Shown: piece after piece, positions 1-5,845 of the stretch
How the letters are laid out: each line of letters starts with the position of its first letter
How positions within the stretch are numbered: position 1 is the stretch's first letter
NCBI GenBank assembly: GCA_026645375.1
Contig: JAPFFX010000310.1
Coordinates: forward strand, 1 to 6,009
Source of the DNA: Citricoccus sp. WCRC_4
Lineage (GTDB): Bacteria; Actinomycetota; Actinomycetes; Actinomycetales; Micrococcaceae
Direction: 5' to 3'
Length of the DNA stretch: 6,009 bases
The notes under the pieces: generated by a model
The model's input: the letters and a program-made list of their open reading frames with translations, nothing else
Told to the model about the DNA's origin: nothing
Databases searched by the model: none
Made by a program: the position numbers and the translations under genes

Positions 1-1
1 C

Positions 2-628
2 GCCCGGACGGGGACGCCGGTGGCCGGCGAGGCGGCGTCCGGGAGGGCGCCGGCGGAACCGGTGGACGCGAACCTGCAGCCGCGCAGCCACCTGATGATC
101 AGCCTGACGGCGGCGACCAGCTGGTCGCTGATCGGGCTGTACCAGTCCGTGGGGCCGGGCCTGATCGGAGCGGCGCTGGAGGTGGACAGCCTGACCGCCC
201 TGGGCGGGATCGTGGCCATCGTCCTCGGGGTGGCCGGCCTCGTGCAGGTCCTGTCCCGGGACGTCGCCTACCCCGCGGCCCGGCGCCTCGGTCACGTGTT
301 CGTCATCCTGGGGATCACCGGCTTCGCCGCGATGCTGGTGACCGGGCAGGTGTGGCTGGCCCTGGTCGCCTCGGTGGGGGCCGGCGTCGGGCACGGGTTC
401 ACCTACCTGAGCGCCACGCAGGAGATGGGCGAGCTGGTGCGCCGCCACCCCGCCCGGGCCGGGTCGCTGATGAGCCGGTACTTCGCGATCGCCTACCTGT
501 GCATGGGCGGATTCTCCGTGGGCCTGGGCATCGTGGGCGACCTCTGGGCGCTCGTGCCGGCCGCCCTGGTCCTGCTCACCGCCCTGGCGGCCGGCTGCGC
601 GGCGATGCTGTTCTCCCACAACCGCTGA
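2..628 (+). CDS. MFS-type transporter, C-terminal half (5' end outside window)
   Basis: The reading frame is open from the first bases of the window to the TGA at 626-628, so the true start is probably upstream. The GTG at 20 would give only 202 residues and half a transporter. Counting from that GTG, about six hydrophobic helices are visible, near residues 24-44, 58-78, 90-109, 111-131, 150-172 and 175-198. They follow a polar, Pro/Ala-rich stretch that looks like the cytoplasmic loop between the two six-helix halves of a major facilitator protein. The Gly-rich segment VGAGVGHGFTYLSATQEM and the Arg/Gly-containing segment before helix 11 are typical of MFS drug or metabolite exporters. The substrate cannot be read from the sequence. 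The next gene begins about 190 bp downstream, so the two need not be one operon. A stand-alone six-helix membrane protein is the less likely alternative. Confidence 0.8.
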   Translation, partial: ARTGTPVAGEAASGRAPAEPVDANLQPRSHLMISLTAATSWSLIGLYQSVGPGLIGAALEVDSLTALGGIVAIVLGVAGLVQVLSRDVAYPAARRLGHVFVILGITGFAAMLVTGQVWLALVASVGAGVGHGFTYLSATQEMGELVRRHPARAGSLMSRYFAIAYLCMGGFSVGLGIVGDLWALVPAALVLLTALAAGCAAMLFSHNR

Positions 629-632
629 GGAC

Positions 633-695
633 TCCATCCTTGGATGGACAATCCATGCCGGGAGGACAGGGGGATTTGTCCATCCTGAGAGGATG
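633..695 (+). repeat. Cluster of overlapping inverted repeats sharing arms
   Basis: Just after the transporter stop, TCCATCC (633-639) pairs with GGATGGA (642-648). In RNA this closes as a CUUG tetraloop hairpin. The right arm is reused: GGATGGACAA (642-651) is the exact reverse complement of TTGTCCATCC (676-685). TGGAT (641-645) also pairs with ATCCA (651-655), GGACA (664-668) with TGTCC (677-681), and CATCC (681-685) with GGATG (691-695). These pairings exclude one another. No U-tract follows, so a classic terminator is unlikely. The cluster could be a repressor operator or a switching RNA leader. Confidence 0.5.
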
Positions 696-726
696 CGTGG
701 CCGGGAGGGCCGGCAGGCCGTCGAGA

Positions 727-799
727 CGCACCCAGCGGGTGTCATCCTGGGTGCGAGAGCATTGCTCTTGACGTCCCGCCGGTCAGAGCGGGTCGCTCT
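727..799 (+). promoter_or_regulatory. Leader hairpins ahead of the SDR gene
   Basis: Three further stems lie in a row: CGCACCCAG/CTGGGTGCG (727-735 with 747-755, 9 bp), AGAGC-att-GCTCT (756-768) and AGAGCG-ggt-CGCTCT (785-799). The last two share the arm AGAGC/GCTCT, so their strands could also pair with each other. The ribosome binding site of the following gene (AAGGGA, 805-810) begins only six bases past the last stem. That position would allow folding to affect translation. A TTGACG at 768-773 resembles a -35 box, but no convincing -10 sits 16-18 bp after it. No known riboswitch class was recognised. Confidence 0.35.
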
Positions 800-816
800 T
801 CCCGAAGGGAACCGTC

Positions 817-1806
817 ATGTCCCAGAACTCCTCCTACCACCTGATCCTCGGCGCGGGCCCCGTCGGCCGCGCCACCGCCTCCCTCCTGGCCGACCGGGGA
901 CACGACGTGGTGCTGGCCAGCCGCTCCGGCACCGGTCCGGAGGTCCGCGGGGCCCGCCGCCTCGCCCTCGATGCCGCCGACGCCCCTGCCCTGACCCGTG
1001 CCGCCACCGGCGCCGCGGTGGTCTACAACTGCATGAACCCCGGTGACTACACCCGGTGGGAGATCGAGTGGCCGCCGCTGCAGACCGCCATGCTGGCTGC
1101 CGCCGAGTCCACCGGCGCGGTGTTGGCCAGCGTCTCCAACCTGTACATGTACGGCCCGCAGCGCCAGGGTTCCGTGCTCACACCCGCCTCCCCGGAGGAC
1201 GGCACCGACCACAAGGGCGTGCTGCGGGGATCCATGGACCGCGAGGCGCTCGCGGCCCACCGGTCCGGACGGATCCGCACCGTGATCGTGCGTGCCTCGG
1301 ACTACGTCGGCACCGGCGTGGGGGCCAACGGCATGGGCACCCGGCTCGTCCCGGACGCGCTGGCCGGGAAACGGGCCGTGTTCCTCGGCGACCCGGACCT
1401 GCCCCACTCCTGGAGTGACGTCGCCGATGTTGCCGCCACCCTCGTCACCGCCGCCGCGGCCCCGACGGCCCACGGCCGGGTCTGGTTCGCCGCCACCAAC
1501 CCGCCACGCACCCAGCGGGAGCTGCTGACCGAGGTGCTGGCCGCCGTCGGGCAGCCGATGGTGAGGACCTCCACGGTCCCCGCCTGGGCACTGAGGGCAC
1601 TGGGCGCGGTGGTGCCCTTCGTGCGCGAACTGCAGGGCGTCCAATACCAGTTCACCGGCGCCTGGGTCATCGACTCCACGGCCACGGAGCGCGAGCTGGG
1701 CATCGCCCCGACGCCCTGGGCCGAGGTGCTGCGCCGCACCGCCACCGGAAACGGAGGACGACCGGTGGGGCCCCGGGGGCAGGCGACCGGCCGGCGTCCG
1801 GCCTGA
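817..1806 (+). CDS. Atypical SDR, NAD-dependent epimerase/dehydratase-like protein
   Basis: The product is 329 residues, the usual length for extended or atypical short-chain dehydrogenases. ATG 817 has AAGGGA six bases upstream. The N-terminus forms a Rossmann strand-loop-helix with GAGPVG at residues 12-17. Arg36, at the end of the second strand (LASRS), suggests NADP(H) rather than NAD(H). SNLYMYGP (107-114) matches the extended-SDR motif that ends in YG. A conserved-looking PHSWSDVADVA segment (196-206) matches the family's C-terminal half. The place of the YxxxK catalytic pair is taken by VLRGSMDREAL (135-145), putting Leu136 and Met140 where Tyr and Lys are expected. It may therefore bind nucleotide without classic epimerase chemistry, or act as a sensor or NmrA-like regulator. 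The last 20 or so residues are a Gly/Arg/Pro-rich tail. The protein should be cytoplasmic. Substrate and pathway are unknown. Confidence 0.85.
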   Translation: MSQNSSYHLILGAGPVGRATASLLADRGHDVVLASRSGTGPEVRGARRLALDAADAPALTRAATGAAVVYNCMNPGDYTRWEIEWPPLQTAMLAAAESTGAVLASVSNLYMYGPQRQGSVLTPASPEDGTDHKGVLRGSMDREALAAHRSGRIRTVIVRASDYVGTGVGANGMGTRLVPDALAGKRAVFLGDPDLPHSWSDVADVAATLVTAAAAPTAHGRVWFAATNPPRTQRELLTEVLAAVGQPMVRTSTVPAWALRALGAVVPFVRELQGVQYQFTGAWVIDSTATERELGIAPTPWAEVLRRTATGNGGRPVGPRGQATGRRPA

Positions 1807-1908
1807 TCAGCGACCCACCGTTGCGGCACGGTCACGCGTCCGCTGTGGTGCGCACCTGCTCGGCACCGCGGTCCGCGAGCGTCGCAACAGCACCAACGCC
1901 TGGGTGCT

Positions 1909-1937
1909 TCACAGCCTGGGCACAGGTAGGACAGAAT
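1909..1937 (+). promoter_or_regulatory. Candidate PhoP-type box and -10 upstream of the response regulator gene
   Basis: TCACAGC (1909-1915), four bases, then GCACAGG (1920-1926) form a direct repeat with an 11-bp period. That is the spacing of OmpR-family dimer sites. The M. tuberculosis PhoP site, as I recall it, is TCACAGC-N4-TCACAGC. The first half here is identical and the second matches at five of seven bases. CAGAAT at 1932-1937, five bases after the repeat, fits the loose actinobacterial -10 (nAnnnT). The repeat would then cover the -35 position. CAGGAT at 1945-1950 is an alternative -10. Autoregulation is inferred, not shown. Confidence 0.5.
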
Positions 1938-1955
1938 CCCCTGACAGGATAGGGG
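1938..1955 (+). repeat. Short hairpin at the predicted transcription start
   Basis: CCCCT (1938-1942) and AGGGG (1951-1955) are complementary arms around an 8-base loop. Inside lies CCTG-a-CAGG (1940-1948). GGGGT (1952-1956) could instead pair with ACCCC (1975-1979). The hairpin falls where transcription from the CAGAAT -10 would begin. The short stem makes any function uncertain. Confidence 0.25.
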
Positions 1956-2013
1956 TCTGGACTGGGATGTGGGCACCCCCGTCCTTCCACCCGTCCGCCT
2001 CTAGGAGCGCACC

Positions 2014-2820
2014 ATGAACTCGTCACTTCCTGGCCTGTCCGCCGGCTCCCCGGCCGCAGGACCGTCAGCCGCCGCCGGTTCGCCGACCTCCCTCGCGGCC
2101 CTGCACGAGATCCTGCCGAAGCTCTCCCATCCGGACGGCAGCCCCCTGCGCGCGCTCGTCGTGGACGACGAGCCGATGCTGGCGGACCTGGTCTCCATGG
2201 GCCTGACCCTGTGCGGCTGGGAGGTGCACGTCGCACATGCCGGACACGCCGCCGTCGAGACCGCCCGTAACGCCCAGCCGGACGTGCTGGTCCTGGACTG
2301 GATGCTGCCCGAGCTGGACGGGCTCCAGGTGCTGGACCGGATCCGCTCCTTCCGTCCCGAGGTGCCGGCGCTGTTCCTCACCGCCCGGGACTCGGTGGAC
2401 GACCGCATCCGCGGCCTGGCGGCCGGCGGGGACGACTACGTCACCAAGCCGTTCTCGCTGGAGGAGGTGCTGATCCGCCTGCACCGGCTGGTCCAGCGTT
2501 CCGGGGTGGCCGCCCAGGACTCGGACGAACTCGTGGTGGGGGACCTGGTCCTCAACGTCCGTACTCACGAGGTCACACGCGGAGGGGACCCGGTGGACCT
2601 GACCGCCACCCAGTTCAACCTCCTGCAGTACCTCATGGAGAATCCCCGGGCCGTGCTGTCCAAGGCACAGATCCTGGACCGGGTCTGGCAGTACGACTTC
2701 GGCGGGCAGGCCAACATCGTCGAGCTGTACATCTCGTACCTGCGCAAGAAGATCGACGCCGGCCGCGAACCGATGATCCACACCGTCCGGGGTGCCGGAT
2801 ATGTTATTCGCCCGGCCTGA
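2014..2820 (+). CDS. OmpR/PhoP-family response regulator (PhoP/TrcR-like)
   Basis: This 268-residue DNA-binding response regulator starts at ATG 2014, with AGGAG (2003-2007) six bases upstream. Residues 1-44 are a Ser/Ala/Pro-rich extension ending in HPDGSPLRALVVDDE, of a kind seen on actinobacterial PhoP-type regulators. The receiver domain spans about 45-160. It has acidic residues Asp51/Asp52, phospho-acceptor Asp95 (VLDWMLP), switch Thr123 (FLTARD), Tyr142 and Lys145 (DDYVTKP). The C-terminal winged helix (about 172-268) holds ILDRVWQYDFGG, the recognition-helix region NIVELYISYLRKKID, and the wing hairpin HTVRGAGYVIRPA. FLTARDS, GGDDYVTKPFSLEEV and YDFGG match M. tuberculosis PhoP and TrcR better than MtrA or PrrA, from memory. 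It overlaps the kinase gene, so the two form one operon. It probably binds CACAG-type direct repeats, as found at 1909 and 4652. The signal sensed and whether it is a true phoP orthologue are not decided here. Confidence 0.93.
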   Translation: MNSSLPGLSAGSPAAGPSAAAGSPTSLAALHEILPKLSHPDGSPLRALVVDDEPMLADLVSMGLTLCGWEVHVAHAGHAAVETARNAQPDVLVLDWMLPELDGLQVLDRIRSFRPEVPALFLTARDSVDDRIRGLAAGGDDYVTKPFSLEEVLIRLHRLVQRSGVAAQDSDELVVGDLVLNVRTHEVTRGGDPVDLTATQFNLLQYLMENPRAVLSKAQILDRVWQYDFGGQANIVELYISYLRKKIDAGREPMIHTVRGAGYVIRPA

Positions 2821-4507
2821 GGCCGCCGGGGTGACCTCATCGTCCGGAGGGCCCCCGGGCCCGCCCTCCGACCCGGACACGGCGTCCCCGCCGGCGCCGG
2901 CGGCCCCGGCCCCGGGTGCCTCACCCCCCTCGGCGGGAGACCCCGTCCGGAACCGCACGGGTGCCCGGCCCCGGCGGCGGACGAGCCTGGCCGTGAGGAC
3001 CGCGGCCGGCGTGGTGGCCCTGCTGGCCGTCGTCCTCAGCGTCTTCACCGTGGCCTCCCTGGCCCTGACGGGGAAGGCCGTGGACACCCAGCTGGAGGAG
3101 AACCTGGCGCAGATCTGGTACCGCTCCTACACCTACATCACGCGCGGTTCGAGCGACGAGGTGCCGGACTTCCGCCGCGATCCGCTCGACGCCTCGGGCA
3201 CGGCGGCGGGAATGGTGGCAGTGGTCACCGTCCACGGCGCGGTGGTCCAGGCCTCGGCCGAGAACGACAACTGGGACGAGGTGGAAATCTCCACGGGTGA
3301 CGTGGAGGCCCTGGCCGCGCTGGCCGAGGAGGCCAGCAGGGTGCAGGAAGAACACGAGGCCAGGCTGGGTGGCCGGACCGACGGGGTGTCCGACCCCCGA
3401 GTGAACCGCATCCTGGACCTGGACCGCGGCCGGTTCCTGCTGCACGCGGAGAGCGTCGGGAACGATGGGTTCGCGGTCCTCGGAGTGCCCACGGCGGCGA
3501 TCGACAAGACGAAGGCGAACCTGGCACGGGTGCAGGTGCTCGGGTCCCTCGCAGCACTCGTGGTGGCGGGACTGCTGGGCTGGTGGTGGATCCGCCGGTC
3601 ACTGCGCCCGCTCGGCGAGGTGTCCCAGGCGGCGGCGCACGTGGCCCACGTGCCGATGGGATCCGGTGAGGTCTCACTGGCGCCCTATCGCGTGCGCCGG
3701 GAGCTCGCCGAGCCCGGGAACGAGGTGGGGGACGTGGGGTTCGCCCTGAACCAGTTGATCGGCTCCGTGAACGCGGCCATCGAACAGCGCAACCGCTCCG
3801 AACAGCGCCTGCGCACCTTCGTGGCGGACGCCTCCCACGAGCTGCGCACACCGCTGGCCGCCGTGCGCGGATACGCCGAGATGATCCGGTTGACCGAGCC
3901 CCTGACGGACCGCGGCCAGGACGCCCTGGGACGGGTGCTGCAGCAGTCGGACCGGATGGGGTCCCTCGTCGAGGACCTGCTGCTGCTGGCCCGGCTCGAC
4001 GCCGGGCGCGAGCTCCGGCGCGGTGAGGTCGACCTGGGCGAGCTCGTGATGGACGCCGTCATGGACGCCACCGCCGCCGGTCCGGACCACCGCTGGAACG
4101 TGGACGTCCCCGGGGAACCCGTGACGGTGCTCGGCGACCGGCAGCAGCTCGCCCAGCTGGTGGCCAACCTGCTGGGCAACGCCCGCAAGCACACGCCCGA
4201 CGGGACCACCGTGCTGGTGCGCCTCCAGCAGGAGGCCCCGGACGGCATCGGGACCGTACGCCTGACCGTGCAGGACGACGGGCCCGGGATCGACCCGCAC
4301 CTGATGACCGGGCTGTTCGACCGCTTCGTGCGCGGGGACACCGCCCGCGCCACGCGCGAGGGCTCCACGGGGCTGGGGCTGTCGATCGTGCGCTCGGTGG
4401 CCCATGCCCACGGAGGGGAGGCCACCGTGGAATCCGAACCCGGACGGACCGTGTTCACCGTGGAGCTGCCCGCCTCGGGGTCGTCGGACGGTTCCGGGCC
4501 AGAATGA
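2801..4507 (+). CDS. Membrane sensor histidine kinase, partner of the PhoP-like regulator
   Basis: This is the cognate kinase of the regulator just upstream. Numbered from ATG 2801 (568 residues), it has a Pro/Ala-rich cytoplasmic N-terminus, a first transmembrane helix (about 68-90), and an extracytoplasmic sensor region of about 150 residues with no recognised fold. A second helix (about 244-264) and a HAMP linker follow. The HisKA domain carries SHELRTP with phospho-acceptor His346. The ATPase domain has the N box NLLGNARKH (456-464), G1 motif DDGPGI (492-497), F box LFDRF (505-509) and G2 motif GSTGLGLS (521-528). All catalytic motifs are intact. Three starts are possible: GTG 2792, ATG 2801 (both overlapping the regulator's end), or GTG 2831, which lies after the regulator stop and has a weak GAGG at 2819-2822. 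The overlap implies translational coupling. The sensed signal is unknown. Confidence 0.93.
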   Translation: MLFARPEAAGVTSSSGGPPGPPSDPDTASPPAPAAPAPGASPPSAGDPVRNRTGARPRRRTSLAVRTAAGVVALLAVVLSVFTVASLALTGKAVDTQLEENLAQIWYRSYTYITRGSSDEVPDFRRDPLDASGTAAGMVAVVTVHGAVVQASAENDNWDEVEISTGDVEALAALAEEASRVQEEHEARLGGRTDGVSDPRVNRILDLDRGRFLLHAESVGNDGFAVLGVPTAAIDKTKANLARVQVLGSLAALVVAGLLGWWWIRRSLRPLGEVSQAAAHVAHVPMGSGEVSLAPYRVRRELAEPGNEVGDVGFALNQLIGSVNAAIEQRNRSEQRLRTFVADASHELRTPLAAVRGYAEMIRLTEPLTDRGQDALGRVLQQSDRMGSLVEDLLLLARLDAGRELRRGEVDLGELVMDAVMDATAAGPDHRWNVDVPGEPVTVLGDRQQLAQLVANLLGNARKHTPDGTTVLVRLQQEAPDGIGTVRLTVQDDGPGIDPHLMTGLFDRFVRGDTARATREGSTGLGLSIVRSVAHAHGGEATVESEPGRTVFTVELPASGSSDGSGPE

Positions 4508-4598
4508 GGTGGTGGCCTGCCGGGATGGCGGCATAGTCTGGGCGGGACGCGGGGATGGCGTCCACGGCAGTCCACCGTGTGAAGGCCGATGTTCCGCG

Positions 4599-4625
4599 CT
4601 CACGGGGGGCCGGGAGGCCCGTGGG
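4599..4625 (+). terminator. Possible GC-rich terminator hairpin after the kinase gene
   Basis: CTCACGGG (4599-4606) pairs with CCCGTGGG (4618-4625) as an 8-bp stem with one T-G wobble and an 11-base loop. It sits about 90 bp past the kinase stop and ahead of the next promoter candidate. No U-tract follows, which is common for actinobacterial terminators but lowers certainty. Confidence 0.3.
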
Positions 4626-4651
4626 GGAGGTACCCGGACGCCGGATCGTAG

Positions 4652-4680
4652 ACACAGGTTCAGCACAGGACCGGCATAGG
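4652..4680 (+). promoter_or_regulatory. Second PhoP-type direct repeat with a possible -10
   Basis: ACACAGG (4652-4658), four bases, then GCACAGG (4663-4669) repeat with an 11-bp period. The second half-site is identical to that of the box ahead of the response regulator gene. CATAGG (4675-4680) begins the same five bases after the repeat as the CAGAAT of the first site, though it is a weak -10. A transcript would start near 4687, about 100 bases before the next coding start. TAGTCT at 4534-4539 is an alternative upstream -10 without a clear -35. Confidence 0.45.
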
Positions 4681-4713
4681 GCGCACCGAGGGTGGGGTGG
4701 TGTTCTGTTCGTA

Positions 4714-4791
4714 GAGATGGAATGGGACCTGCAGATGCAACGGGACATGGAGATGGAACGGGTACGGACATGAGACAGGGCATGGAGATGG
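4714..4791 (+). repeat. 18-bp imperfect tandem repeat running into a gene start
   Basis: Unit 1 is GAGATGGAATGGGACCTG (4714-4731), unit 2 CAGATGCAACGGGACATG (4732-4749) and unit 3 GAGATGGAACGGGTACGG (4750-4767). A degenerate 17-base unit follows (4768-4784), and then the head of a fifth, GAGATGG (4785-4791), which contains ATG 4788. Units 1 and 2 agree at 14 of 18 positions, and units 2 and 3 at 12 of 18. The period is a multiple of three and supplies a series of ATG triplets and purine-rich tracts just before the coding region. It could affect ribosome loading or be the trace of replication slippage. Confidence 0.6.
4717..4773 (+). other. Possible upstream ORF of 18 codons made of hexapeptide repeats
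   Basis: ATG 4717 opens a frame encoding MEWDLQMQRDMEMERVRT, which reads as repeats of the form x-M-x-R-x-x because of the 18-bp tandem repeat. Its TGA (4771-4773) overlaps an in-frame ATG of the next gene (4770-4772) as ATGA, the usual shape of translational coupling. The Shine-Dalgarno sequence is poor, and third-position G+C in this frame is lower than in the real genes. Translation is therefore doubtful. Confidence 0.18.
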
Positions 4792-5444
4792 ACACGATCC
4801 TCGAACTCACCGAGACGGTGACCCGCCACGACTGGGAGGAGGTGGATGACAGCCCGGACGGTTTCGGGACGCGGTTGTCCCTCAGCGCCAGTCTCGGCAG
4901 CAGGCTCGGCAGCACGGTCCGCGGCACGGTGTACCGGCCCACGGTGTTCCATCACCGGCTGCTGATCCGGGACTGGGAGCTGACCGGGCCGCCGGAGCTG
5001 CCCGAGGCCTGGACCGAGCGGACACGGTTCGCCCTGGCCCAGTTGCGCCTGCGCGCGGCCGGCGAGCCCCACGCCATCCCGAATCCGGGTGGGCGCTGGG
5101 ACGTCACGGTCCGGCAGCGCTGGGGCAGCGCCGGTGTCGGCGAGGTGCAGTCCGGGCTGACCCCGCAGCTGACGTTCAGCCCGACCCAGGTGTTCGTGGA
5201 CGCCTCAACGGGTGGCGCCGGCCTGGTCTGCCTGTTCGGCGACGGTCCGGTGGAGACCCACTCGGCCCGGTACGGATTCGTCGTGGGCGCCGGTGGAACC
5301 GTGGCGTTCGACCGGTTGGACCCGGCGACCCAGGTCCCGCAGTGGGCCCAGGAGCCGGCGCGGGAGGCGGCCCGGCTGGCCTTCGACCTGCTCCAGACGT
5401 CCGACCACCAGTTGAGCAACGGGATCACCACGGGGCCGGCCTGA
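4788..5444 (+). CDS. Hypothetical soluble protein of unknown function
   Basis: I do not recognise this 218-residue protein. Codon use is strongly G/C at third positions from about 4788 onward, like its neighbours, so it is very likely a real gene. There are three candidate starts: ATG 4770, 4782 and 4788. I prefer 4788 because AGGG (4777-4780) lies seven bases upstream, and because a start at 4770 would add the rare codon AGA and repeat-derived residues. There is no signal peptide or transmembrane helix. The N-terminal part is acidic (RHDWEEVDDSPDG) and is followed by alternating hydrophobic stretches (GTVYRPTVFHHRLLIRDWEL) suggesting beta strands. Then come a helix-like FALAQLRLRAAGEP, a long strand-rich middle, and a C-terminal helix (PAREAARLAFDLLQTSD). 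Its position after the two-component operon, with a matching direct repeat upstream, makes it a candidate target of that system. Confidence 0.8.
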   Translation: MDTILELTETVTRHDWEEVDDSPDGFGTRLSLSASLGSRLGSTVRGTVYRPTVFHHRLLIRDWELTGPPELPEAWTERTRFALAQLRLRAAGEPHAIPNPGGRWDVTVRQRWGSAGVGEVQSGLTPQLTFSPTQVFVDASTGGAGLVCLFGDGPVETHSARYGFVVGAGGTVAFDRLDPATQVPQWAQEPAREAARLAFDLLQTSDHQLSNGITTGPA

Positions 5445-5474
5445 GCCCGGTCCACGGTGGGGCCGATGGCTTGT

Positions 5475-5480
5475 TAGCCT
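5475..5480 (+). promoter_or_regulatory. Candidate -10 (TAGCCT) for the small membrane protein gene
   Basis: TAGCCT fits the actinobacterial TAnnnT -10 pattern. It lies in the short gap after the unknown gene. Six bases separate it from GTG 5487, about where transcription should start, so a leaderless message is possible. No good -35 is visible 16-18 bp upstream. Confidence 0.4.
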
Positions 5481-5528
5481 GAGGGCGTGCGCAGGATGCG
5501 TACACCCCATCGTGGAAGGCAGGCCGAC

Positions 5529-5786
5529 ATGGCAGACCTCAGCTCCGAAGACGCCCGGAACGATCGCGACCAGGCCGCCGAGGCCACGCGGGAGAGCACG
5601 GGACACAGCATCGACGGGGACACCCCGCCGGCCGAGGGCACCGGGGTGGGCCCCACGAATCCGGACATGGACGTCGAGAAGCCGGGAGAGGGTGCCAAGG
5701 GCAAGGCCTGGCTGGTCCTGGTCCTCGTCCTGGTGGCGGTCTTCGTGATCCTGGCGATCGTCGGACGCTTCGCGGGGTTCTTCTGA
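5529..5786 (+). CDS. Small single-pass membrane protein, possibly DUF6480-like
   Basis: This is an 85-residue protein from ATG 5529, with GGAAGG (5514-5519) nine bases upstream. Residues 1-56 are polar, acidic and probably disordered, with the segment GDTPPAEGTG (30-39). A short basic patch (KGK, 57-59) precedes one hydrophobic helix (about 60-79) and a five-residue tail. The basic patch before the helix suggests a cytoplasmic N-terminus and a C-terminal anchor. TPPAE followed by a C-terminal membrane helix recalls the small actinobacterial DUF6480 proteins. I offer that match from memory with low certainty, and no function is known to me. The same frame can start at GTG 5487 (99 residues, adding an Arg-rich leader), which would fit a leaderless transcript from the TAGCCT at 5475. 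The 84-bp gap and that -10 suggest its own promoter. Confidence 0.78.
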   Translation: MADLSSEDARNDRDQAAEATRESTGHSIDGDTPPAEGTGVGPTNPDMDVEKPGEGAKGKAWLVLVLVLVAVFVILAIVGRFAGFF

Positions 5787-5796
5787 TGCGGAGGTG

Positions 5797-5845
5797 CGCG
5801 GCTCCGCCGCGGGCCGATCGCCGCGCGGTTCCCGGCCCCGCGCGG
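5797..5845 (+). terminator. Two GC-rich hairpins after the small membrane protein gene
   Basis: CGCGGC-tcc-GCCGCG (5797-5811) is a perfect 6-bp stem with a three-base loop. CCGCGCGG (5821-5828) and CCGCGCGG (5838-5845) form an 8-bp stem with a nine-base loop. They begin about 10 bp after the stop codon and look like intrinsic terminators without a U-tract. Confidence 0.45.

Noticed and set aside
699..725. 9-bp near-tandem GGCCGGGAG/GGCCGGCAG/GCCGTCGAG
   Set aside because: It is short, degenerate and GC-rich. It cannot be told from background composition.
742..1644. Long reverse-strand frame over the SDR gene
   Set aside because: It is an antisense shadow. The + strand frame has the Rossmann motif, a good ribosome site and G/C third positions, and the reverse product shows no recognisable domain.
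1742..1768. CCACCGG/CCGGTGG inverted repeat near the SDR gene end as a terminator
   Set aside because: It lies inside the coding sequence, more than 35 bp before the stop, with no T-run. It is probably chance in GC-rich DNA.
1817..1832. ACCGT-N6-ACGGT just after the SDR stop as a terminator
   Set aside because: The stem is only 5 bp, with no extension and no T-run.
4620..4680. tRNA-like stretch with GGTTCAGCAC resembling a T-loop
   Set aside because: GTTCAGCAC breaks the GTTCRANNC rule, and no acceptor stem or anticodon arm could be paired around it on either strand.
4404..4773. Open frames across the kinase end and following gap (including ATG 4555, 72 codons, preceded by TAGTCT)
   Set aside because: In the 4555 frame, third-position G+C is about two thirds, clearly below the real genes. 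There is no good ribosome site, and the protein looks like translated non-coding DNA with repeat-derived residues.
4714..4791. Short repeats as a CRISPR array
   Set aside because: The 18-bp units are head to tail with no unique spacers and diverge from each other. This is a tandem repeat, not a CRISPR.
3674..4942. Long reverse-strand frame over the kinase and unknown gene
   Set aside because: It spans two real + strand genes and a gap, and its product has no domain. Long stop-free antisense frames are expected at this GC content.
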